Source: a bacterium (GTDB taxonomy: Bacteria > Planctomycetota > UBA11346). Taken from it: a DNA stretch of 38,988 bases. A program made the translations under genes and the position numbers. Of this stretch, positions 32,886 to 38,988 are shown piece by piece. The notes under the pieces are model-generated. The model did no database searches and was not told the DNA's origin. It saw only the letters and a list, made by a program, of their open reading frames with translations. The stretch spans positions 1 through 38,988 of the forward strand of contig JAIFND010000215.1 in NCBI GenBank assembly GCA_020047915.1, read 5' to 3'. How positions within the stretch are numbered: position 1 is the first letter of the stretch; every line of letters begins with the position of its first letter.

Positions 32886-32911
32886 GCGGATTCGCCGTGT
32901 CGGCGATCCGC
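32886..32911 (+). terminator. Hairpin after the propeller gene
   Basis: A stem of 11 pairs with one bulged T and a TGT loop (32886-32897 with 32901-32911), 20 bases past the stop of the propeller gene. No T-run follows, so it is a weak terminator or a stability element. The 147-base gap shows no clear promoter for the next gene. Confidence 0.4.
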
Positions 32912-33013
32912 GGCCGCTATCCTGGGTGGCATCGCGGACAAATCCCCGAGAACCCTTCCCCGCCGCCCCCGTTGATCCTGGTGGGCGGTGCCATCCGTCC
33001 GCTGGAGCCTTCC

Positions 33014-34585
33014 ATGTTCAACCTGCCTGGCCGTCAGCCCCCGCCGTTCAGCCTCGACCGCAAGACCATGGCGCAGGCGGCCCAGCGCCGCCAGTTGTCG
33101 CGCACCGAATGGCGCATGCTCATCTTCCTGCCGGTGCTGCTGATCGTCATCGCCTGGACGATCTACGACTGGCGTGGACGGATGGGCCAGGCGATGGATC
33201 TCACGCTCAATCCGATCCCGGCCGAGGCAAAGCTGACGCCGATGGGCCGGCCGCTCTACGAGGCGCTGCCTGCCCTGCCCGGCGAGGCGGAGATCGCCGA
33301 ACTGCGCGGCACCGCCCGCGAACTGATCGCCATCGGTTCGCCGGTGCCGCTGACCGCCAGCGGCCTGGATGCCATGACCCTGGCCTGGGCCGAGGCCAGC
33401 CTCGACCTGGACCGCCAGACCCCGCCCCTGCCGCAGCGCCTGGCGGCGCGCGAGCTGGTGCTCAGCGACCACGTCCGGCTAGGCACGCCGCTGATCGTCG
33501 AAGGCCAACTGGAGGACCGTCTGCCCGCGCCGGTGGCCGGTTCAGAGCGTCCGTGGCAGCGTCTGCTCGTCGCCCTGGACGAGGGCCAGTTCGTCGAGGT
33601 CGTCTCCGATGCTCCGGCGGCGGCGCAGTTGCCCCTGGGCCGGCCGATCCGGGTGACCGGACGGCTGCTCGGCTATGGCGATCTCGCCACCGCCGGCGGG
33701 GGCAGTCAGCACCTGCCACTGATCCTCGGCCGCGCCCTGGTCGAACCGGCCGCACCCAATCAGGCCGGCGATGCGTTGGCCGAATACCAGCGCGCCTGGA
33801 GCCAGCCTGACGGGTTGTATGCCGGTATCGACGATGCCCGGCTGTGGGTCGAGACCCGGCCCTACTACTACCTGCTCGGCCAACTGCTGCGCGAGCGCAG
33901 CACGCCTGCGGTGCTGGCCGATGCTCCGGACGGCAACCAGGCCGCCGATGACGTCCACCTGCGCCCCGACGAGTTCCGCGGCAAGCCGTTCCGCATCACC
34001 GGCTACGTGTACCAGGCCTGGGAGGACCAGGACGTCAAGCGCGACCAGCCCTTCGGGGTCGGCCGGGTGGTGCGCGTGATGCTGTGGCGGCGCGACATCG
34101 CGCCGGTCACGGAAAGCCTCGACGGGGTCGAGACGCGCAAGATCCGCCAGGTGCTGCGCCTCTACGAGTGGGCCGCGGTCACCGACCAGCCGCTGCCCAA
34201 GCGCGGCGACTACCTCACCACGACGGGGCGTTTCCTCAAGAAGCGCGCGATCGCGGTCGATACCGATCCGCTACGCGACCAGGCCAACAACGTCCAGCGT
34301 CAGAGCGACCGGGTGTACACCTGGCTCTACGCCACCGGCCCGTGGCAGGAGCTGGAGGGACCGGCGACCTACAACCTCGGGGCGCTGGGCTGGGTCAGCG
34401 GCGGCATCGCCTTCGTCATGCTGATCCTCGGCGTGTACTGGTGGCGCCGCGAGGCGACCTCGCTGAGCATGCAGCAGCGCACCCAGTTGGCGCGTGCCCA
34501 GCGCGCCCGCATCCACGCCGAGCGCCAGGCCGGCAAGGCCTCTAGCCAGCCGGCCAGAGACGGGCAGGCTCCGCCGTCGCCATGA
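33014..34585 (+). CDS. Two-span membrane protein of unknown function
   Basis: About 523 residues from the ATG at 33014, with GGAG six bases upstream. One span near residues 35-55 (MLIFLPVLLIVIAWTIYDW) and another near 460-483 (LGWVSGGIAFVMLILGVYWW) enclose about 400 residues that should lie in the periplasm, leaving short basic tails inside. The large domain has two similar halves with strands like RLGTPLIVEGQLEDRL and FRGKPFRITGYVYQ, suggestive of repeated OB-like barrels. I do not recognise the family. The frame is open upstream to 32897 but that part has no protein character. manA starts in its stop codon (ATGA). Confidence 0.8.
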   Translation: MFNLPGRQPPPFSLDRKTMAQAAQRRQLSRTEWRMLIFLPVLLIVIAWTIYDWRGRMGQAMDLTLNPIPAEAKLTPMGRPLYEALPALPGEAEIAELRGTARELIAIGSPVPLTASGLDAMTLAWAEASLDLDRQTPPLPQRLAARELVLSDHVRLGTPLIVEGQLEDRLPAPVAGSERPWQRLLVALDEGQFVEVVSDAPAAAQLPLGRPIRVTGRLLGYGDLATAGGGSQHLPLILGRALVEPAAPNQAGDALAEYQRAWSQPDGLYAGIDDARLWVETRPYYYLLGQLLRERSTPAVLADAPDGNQAADDVHLRPDEFRGKPFRITGYVYQAWEDQDVKRDQPFGVGRVVRVMLWRRDIAPVTESLDGVETRKIRQVLRLYEWAAVTDQPLPKRGDYLTTTGRFLKKRAIAVDTDPLRDQANNVQRQSDRVYTWLYATGPWQELEGPATYNLGALGWVSGGIAFVMLILGVYWWRREATSLSMQQRTQLARAQRARIHAERQAGKASSQPARDGQAPPSP

Positions 34586-35550
34586 CCGCATTCGACCTGC
34601 CCCTCGTCTTCGCTCCCGCCTATCATGTCCTGGTCTGGGGAGGCCGGCGTATGGCGCGCTGGCGCCGCGACCTGCCCGAGGGTCCGGTCGGTGAAAGCTG
34701 GGATCTGGCCGACCATCAGCGCGGCATGAGCGTGGTCGCCGAGGGTCCGCTGGCCGGGCGTACGCTGGGCGAGCTGACCCGCGCGCACGGGCGCGAACTG
34801 GTCGGCGCGGCCTGGGATGGCGGCGAGTTCCCGTTGCTGGTCAAGCTGATCGACGCCTCCGACCGCCTCTCGGTGCAGGTGCATCCCGATGACGCCTTGG
34901 CGCGCAGTCTCGGGGTCGGCACGCGCGGCAAGACCGAGTGCTGGCTGGTGCTGGAAGATAACGGCGAACTGTTCGTCGGTCTGAAGCCTGGTGTCACGCG
35001 CGCCGCCTTCGAGGCCGCACGTACCGCCGGCATGGTCGCCGATTGCCTGCAGCGCCATGTCGTCGGCGATGGCGACTTCGCCTTCCTGCCGGCGCGCACT
35101 GTCCACGCCCTGGGCACCGGCACCCTGATCTACGAGGTGCAGCAGACCTGCGACGTCACCTTCCGGGTCGATGACTGGGGTCGCGTCGGTCTCGACGGCA
35201 AGCCGCGCCAGTTGCATGTCGAGCAGTCGCTGGCGACCATCGACTTCTCCGGCGAGACCGGCGGCGGGGTGTGCAACCCGCCGTTCAGCGCCTGCCGCGC
35301 CGGTGGCACCATGCGCGAACTCGCGACCTGCCCCTATTTCCAGGTCGAGGAGCGCCGCGCCGCGCAGACCAGCGGTGGCGGCCACGGCGGCTTCAGCATC
35401 GTCACCTGTCTGCACGGCTCGGGCACCCTGTCCACCGCCGCCGGAGCGGTGCGCCTGCAGCCCATGCGCACCTGCCTGGTGCCCGCCGCCGCCGGACCGT
35501 GGCAGGCCCTCGCCGACGCCGGCGAGCTGCGCCTGCTGATCGCACGCTGA
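34582..35550 (+). CDS. manA: Mannose-6-phosphate isomerase, type I
   Basis: A 322-residue zinc enzyme that interconverts mannose 6-phosphate and fructose 6-phosphate in the cytoplasm, feeding GDP-mannose and polysaccharide synthesis. Signature segments: VGESWDLADH (36-45), FPLLVKLIDASDRLSVQVHPDD (83-104), GKTECWLVL (117-124), FLPARTVHALGTG and IYEVQQTCDVTFRVDDWGR. The zinc ligands are visible as Gln 99, His 101, Glu 119 and His 175. The length matches the short bacterial class. ATG at 34582 overlaps the preceding gene's stop (ATGA), so it ends the kinase-propeller-membrane protein run. The GDP-mannose partner genes are not in the window. Confidence 0.93.
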   Translation: MTAFDLPLVFAPAYHVLVWGGRRMARWRRDLPEGPVGESWDLADHQRGMSVVAEGPLAGRTLGELTRAHGRELVGAAWDGGEFPLLVKLIDASDRLSVQVHPDDALARSLGVGTRGKTECWLVLEDNGELFVGLKPGVTRAAFEAARTAGMVADCLQRHVVGDGDFAFLPARTVHALGTGTLIYEVQQTCDVTFRVDDWGRVGLDGKPRQLHVEQSLATIDFSGETGGGVCNPPFSACRAGGTMRELATCPYFQVEERRAAQTSGGGHGGFSIVTCLHGSGTLSTAAGAVRLQPMRTCLVPAAAGPWQALADAGELRLLIAR

Positions 35551-35551
35551 G

Positions 35552-35700
35552 CCTAAACCCGGCGATAGCGGTCACACAGAGCACCAGAGTGACCAGAGGG
35601 GAAATGCTTTGCATGGTACATCGACATGCACCGTCCGGGTGAAAATCCTTGTCTTGACCTCTGGTGGCTCTGGTTCTCTGTGTGAAATGCTGCGTTTAGG
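35552..35700. repeat. Large inverted word repeat between convergent genes
   Basis: Arms 35572-35599 and 35658-35685 are reverse complements with three mismatches over 28 bases (CACAGAG/CCAGAG words). An outer pair CCTAAAC (35552-35558) and GTTTAGG (35694-35700) extends the stem, and GCATG/CATGC near 35611-35629 caps the loop. It fills the gap between convergent manA and the kinase-GspE gene and could end both transcripts. Confidence 0.85.
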
Positions 35701-35723
35701 GTGAAATCTTGCTGCGTCTAAGG

Positions 35724-37931
35724 TCACCCGTAGGTGATAGGTAGGGCCTGCGCCGCCACCGCCGGATCGATGTAGCCCTTGCGTACCCGGCTGACCAGCA
35801 TGTCGCGCATCGAGATCATGCCGTGGCGCGCGGCGATCGCGGCGATGGCGCGCTCTTCGCGTTCCTCGCCCAGCTCGCTCCAGAATTCCTGGGTTGGCGC
35901 AAAGCTTTCGTAGGCGACGGTGCGGCGGCGCCCGCCGCTGGTGGCGCAACGTTCGCAGCCGCGGCTGCGGTAGAAGGGGCCGGGATCGGCGGCCAGTCCC
36001 AGGCGGGTCAGGTCGCCGGGTGCGGCGCGGTAGGGCTCGCGGCAGGCCGGGCAGGTCAGGCGCACCAGGCGGGGGGAGACGATGCCGCGCAGGCTGCGTG
36101 CCAGCACGCGCTGATCGAGGCCCATCATCAGCAGGCCGGCGATCGAATCGGCAGCGTCCTCCCACATGAAGCTGGCGAGGATGCGGCGGCCGCTGGCGGC
36201 GGCCTGGAACGCGTCGCGCGCCGTGTCGCGATCGCCCAGGCCATCGACATCGAGCATCAGCAGCAGGTCGGGATACTGGCGCAGCGCCAGGCGCAGCGCG
36301 TCCTGGCGGGTGGTGCGGTGATCGACCTGCAGCTGCGCGATGTCCTCGGCATCGACATGCGTCTCCTCTGCGACCGCGACGGTCAGCATGTTGGGCAGGT
36401 CGAGCAGGCCGAGCAGCCCGCCCACCGTCTGGCCCTTGCCGCTGCCGGCCGGTCCGGCGACCGCGACCAGCCCCGGCGAATCGACCAGCCAGTCGCGCCA
36501 TTGCCGGACATGCGTCGCGGTGAAGCCCTGCTGGATGAGCTGGGCGTGCGGCTTGACCAGGCCCATCAGGCGCAGGGCGGCACGCGGCCCCTGCAGGGTC
36601 GGCGCCAGGGTCAGCTTGGCCTGGCGGCGCTGGTGGTCGTGGTCGAACTCGACCACGCCTTCGATCGGCCCGTCGGCATCGGGGTTGGCGTGGCCGGCGG
36701 CGCTGCGGCAGGCATCGACCAGCTGGCGGAAACCCGGCGCGCTGAGGCGTTCGATCTCCTTGAGGCCGCTGCGCACGCGCATGCGTACGCGGCCGCCGCT
36801 CGCGATCGGTTCGAGGTGCAGGCTGACCGCGCCTTCATCGACGCCCTGGCTGAGCAGCTGATGCAGCCGCCGGATCCCGGTCGGCTGCAGGTCGAGGCGC
36901 GAGGCGCGTCTGGTGCTTTCGCGTGGGCTGGCCTCCTCGTCGCCACCCAGGAACTGTAGGTCGGCGAGCAGTTCGCGGGCGTCGGCGTAGCGGCCTTCGG
37001 GCCGCTTGGCGAGCAGCCGGGTCACCAGTTCGGCGACCTCCTCGGGCAGGTCGGGCACCTGGCGGCGCAGCGGTTCCGGTTCGAGGCGGGTGTGGCATTC
37101 GAGCCAGCCGAGGATGTCCTGGGCGGTGAAGGGCCGGCGCCCGGCCAGGCATTCGTAGAGCACGATGCCAAGGCTGTAGAGATCGCTGCGCCCATCGACG
37201 GCGTGGCCGGCGATCTGCTCGGGGCTCATGTAGGGCGGGGTGCCGCAGGCGATGCCTTCGCCGGTGATGTCGCCGCCGCCGCTGACCTGGCGGGCCAGGC
37301 CGAAGTCGGCGACCTTCACCCCGCCGGTCTCATCGATCATGATGTTGTCCGGCTTGATGTCGCGATGCACCAGGCCGAGTTCATGCGCGGCGGCGAGGGC
37401 GTGCGCCGTGCCGGTGGCCAGGCGCAGCGCCTCGCCGCGTGGCAGGCGGCCCTCGCGGCGCAAGCGCGTGCGCAGGTTCTCGCCCTCGACCAGATCCATG
37501 ATGATGAAGTGCCGGCCGCCTTCCTCACCCGCGTTGAGGATGCGCACCACGTTGGGGTGGTCGAGCTGGGCGGCGGCGCGCGCCTCGCGCAGGAAGCGCT
37601 CGACGAAGGTGGCGTTGGCGACCAGCGCGGCGTTCAGCACCTTGACCGCGACCTGCTTGTTGAGGCTTTCGTGCACCGCGCGGTACACCCGCCCCATGCC
37701 ACCCTGCCCGAGCATGTCCTGGATCAGGCAGCCGGCGATGCGCCCGCCCAGCAGGGGGTCCTGGCCGGGGCCACCCAGCGGGGTTGGCACCGGCGCGCTC
37801 ATATCGACGGTGATCGATTGCGGCGGCGCCATCATCGCCGTGCGCTCGGGGTCGACCACGGCGCATGCCGGGCATGGCCCGGCATGGGCATCGGGAATGA
37901 CAGCATCGCAAGCACGGCAACGGTACGGCAT
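35724..37931 (-). CDS. Ser/Thr kinase fused to a degenerate GspE/PilB-type ATPase
   Basis: A 735-residue soluble protein. N-terminal zinc ribbon: C5-x2-C8 and C20-x2-C23. Hanks kinase domain (about 65-330): GQGGMGRVY (76-83), VAVKVL with Lys 97, VHRDIKPDN with Asp 191, DFG 209-211, so it looks active. Residues about 350-735 align in order with the type II secretion/type IV pilus motor: GAVSLHLEP (the SDIHIEP region), a P-loop GPAGSGKGQT (493-502), RQYPDLLLMLDVDGLGDRDTA (the LRQDPD...GEIRD.ETA region), ILASFMWEDA (the STLHTNDA region), and a zinc site C627-x2-C630 / C659-x2-C662. Key motor residues are changed: Gly follows the P-loop lysine, the Walker B region lacks GEIRD, and the HTND box is MWED. 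GGAGG lies five bases before the ATG at 37931. Confidence 0.88.
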   Translation of the reverse strand: MPYRCRACDAVIPDAHAGPCPACAVVDPERTAMMAPPQSITVDMSAPVPTPLGGPGQDPLLGGRIAGCLIQDMLGQGGMGRVYRAVHESLNKQVAVKVLNAALVANATFVERFLREARAAAQLDHPNVVRILNAGEEGGRHFIIMDLVEGENLRTRLRREGRLPRGEALRLATGTAHALAAAHELGLVHRDIKPDNIMIDETGGVKVADFGLARQVSGGGDITGEGIACGTPPYMSPEQIAGHAVDGRSDLYSLGIVLYECLAGRRPFTAQDILGWLECHTRLEPEPLRRQVPDLPEEVAELVTRLLAKRPEGRYADARELLADLQFLGGDEEASPRESTRRASRLDLQPTGIRRLHQLLSQGVDEGAVSLHLEPIASGGRVRMRVRSGLKEIERLSAPGFRQLVDACRSAAGHANPDADGPIEGVVEFDHDHQRRQAKLTLAPTLQGPRAALRLMGLVKPHAQLIQQGFTATHVRQWRDWLVDSPGLVAVAGPAGSGKGQTVGGLLGLLDLPNMLTVAVAEETHVDAEDIAQLQVDHRTTRQDALRLALRQYPDLLLMLDVDGLGDRDTARDAFQAAASGRRILASFMWEDAADSIAGLLMMGLDQRVLARSLRGIVSPRLVRLTCPACREPYRAAPGDLTRLGLAADPGPFYRSRGCERCATSGGRRRTVAYESFAPTQEFWSELGEEREERAIAAIAARHGMISMRDMLVSRVRKGYIDPAVAAQALPITYG

Positions 37932-38009
37932 GCTGCCTCCAGGCTATCGCAGCGCCCCGGCATGGGCAGGGGGAGATGCCTGCCGCGATCCGGGGTGCTG
38001 TGACACCCG

Positions 38010-38636
38010 TTAAACGGTTTCCGGCGTGGCTGGTGACGGAGGGGGCTGCGGGCGTGGCCGCGGGGGCGGCGGACGGAGCGGCCCATTATACGAGCAGGCC
38101 GCTGCAACTCCTTGGTCCAGCCAGCGTTCCACGCAATCGGCGGCCTTGGCGAGCATCAACGTGACATCCCCCCGCTCGGTCTCGCTCCAGCGTCCCAGCA
38201 CATGCCCGATCTGCGCCTCGCCGGCGGCCGGCGGCTGGCCGATGCCGACGCGCAGGCGGGGATAGGCCGCTCCGAGGCGGGCCTCGATGTCGCGCAAACC
38301 GTTGTGGCCGCCGGCGCTGCCGTCAGCGCGCAGGCGCAGGGTGCCAAGCGCGAGGTTCAGATCATCGACCACCACCAGGAGATCGGCAGGCAGGGCCTGA
38401 TGGAAGGCGAGCAGGGCCTGCGCCGCCTCGCCCGAGCCGTTCACGTAGGTCTCCGGTTTGACCAGCAGCACCGGGCCGGTGGCCGGACGCCAGGTGGCGA
38501 TCTGGGCGTGGTGCTTGCGCGACCATTGCGTGACCCCGTGGCGGCGGGCCAGTTCATCGACCACATCAAAGCCGACATTGTGCCGGGTGCCGGTGTACTG
38601 GCTGCCGATGTTGCCGATGCCCAGGACGATGCGCAC
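38010..38636 (-). CDS. pth: Peptidyl-tRNA hydrolase
   Basis: A 208-residue cytoplasmic enzyme that releases tRNA from prematurely dropped peptidyl-tRNA. Family residues: N9 in GIGNIGSQY, catalytic His 19 in TRHNVGFDVVD, N65 in KPETYVNGSGEA, Asp 90 in VVVDDLNL, and N111 in RADGSAGGHNGLRDIEA, followed by RLRVGIGQP. The last 20 residues are a proline-rich tail beyond the usual end. The start codon would be GTG at 38636, giving MRIVLGIGN. It runs toward the kinase-GspE gene on the same strand (78-base gap). The ribosomal protein bL25 gene that often accompanies pth is not in view. Confidence 0.95.
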   Translation of the reverse strand: MRIVLGIGNIGSQYTGTRHNVGFDVVDELARRHGVTQWSRKHHAQIATWRPATGPVLLVKPETYVNGSGEAAQALLAFHQALPADLLVVVDDLNLALGTLRLRADGSAGGHNGLRDIEARLGAAYPRLRVGIGQPPAAGEAQIGHVLGRWSETERGDVTLMLAKAADCVERWLDQGVAAACSYNGPLRPPPPRPRPQPPPSPATPETV

Positions 38637-38689
38637 GCCTGCGATGGTGGCGGGGTTGCCGGCGGCGCCAGAGGCGGGATGCTCTGCCG

Positions 38690-38988
38690 ATGCAACGCCT
38701 GCACGAAGCCCTGATCAGTGTCGTCGAACGCATGCCGATGAGCGAACTGGCACGCGTCATCGAGCGCGACCCCCGTTCGGCGCGGCGCTGGGTCCAGGTC
38801 CTGACCGGGCAGAAGCGACTCGCTGATCTCAGCGTGGTCGCGGTGCTGCACCTGGCGCGCCATGAGACGCGTGCCTATGGCACGACCCGCATCGCCGACG
38901 CCTTCCGTCTCGATGCCGCCAAGGTCGAGGGTGGCAGCCTGACTCCCGCTGATCTGCAGGCCTTCGTCTCGCACAAGGCGCGCGGCGA
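38690..38988 (+). CDS. Partial gene at right edge, possible HTH protein
   Basis: The frame opens at the ATG at 38690 (MQRLHEALISVVERMPMSEL) and stays open to the end of the window, 99 full codons. Third positions are almost all G or C, as in the real genes here. The segment SELARVIERDPRSARRWVQV has the spacing of a helix-turn-helix, so DNA binding is possible, but I do not recognise a family. It is divergent from pth with 53 bases between the starts. The C-terminus is cut by the window edge. Confidence 0.65.
   Translation, partial: MQRLHEALISVVERMPMSELARVIERDPRSARRWVQVLTGQKRLADLSVVAVLHLARHETRAYGTTRIADAFRLDAAKVEGGSLTPADLQAFVSHKARG

Overview
The window is about 39 kb of GC-rich DNA (near 70% G+C in most lines) from a Gram-negative bacterium. 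A KDO-8-phosphate synthase and an O-antigen-ligase-like protein point to lipopolysaccharide. Several Hanks-type Ser/Thr kinases, an FHA protein, a formylglycine-enzyme-fold protein, a GDSL hydrolase and large secreted beta-propeller proteins, together with many short-word repeats, suggest a planctomycete or another member of the Planctomycetes-Verrucomicrobia group. This is inferred from gene style; no rRNA is present to settle it. I found no tRNA, rRNA, CRISPR array, transposase or phage gene.

Layout. 1-6.2 kb: cupin, secreted GDSL hydrolase, SNF2/RapA-like helicase (all minus), a 32-residue basic peptide (plus) and a hemerythrin-like protein (minus). 6.4-10.6 kb: STAS protein, kdsA, a large secreted protein of unknown function, and a TrmO-like tRNA methyltransferase (all plus). 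10.6-17.9 kb: a minus-strand block holding FHA - PfkB kinase - S4 protein, then PspA - coiled-coil membrane protein - AAA+ ATPase, then the O-antigen-ligase-like protein. 17.9-21.5 kb: an island with visibly lower GC (four-helix-bundle protein, FGE-fold protein, lipoprotein), bracketed by heptamer arrays that are inverted relative to each other. 21.5-25.4 kb: ABC-class ATPase, nucleoside deoxyribosyltransferase and PilM, closed by a strong bidirectional terminator. 25.5-27.5 kb (minus): EndoIII-fold protein with a histone-H1-like tail, YebC family protein, small basic protein. 27.6-35.6 kb (plus): receptor-type Ser/Thr kinase, secreted NHL propeller, two-span membrane protein, mannose-6-phosphate isomerase. 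35.7-39 kb: a Ser/Thr kinase fused to a degenerate GspE/PilB ATPase, peptidyl-tRNA hydrolase, and a partial gene running off the right edge.

The most unusual items are the kinase-GspE fusion (35724-37931), the PspA / membrane coiled coil / Vps4-like AAA+ cluster (12401-15805), a family of inverted heptamer-repeat elements with a shared core (9789, 12244 and, inverted, 14099), and a 122-base imperfect hairpin covering the ribosome binding site of the four-helix-bundle gene (18145-18266).

All functional calls come from reading motifs by eye; no database search was run. Several genes probably start at GTG or TTG (noted in each entry).
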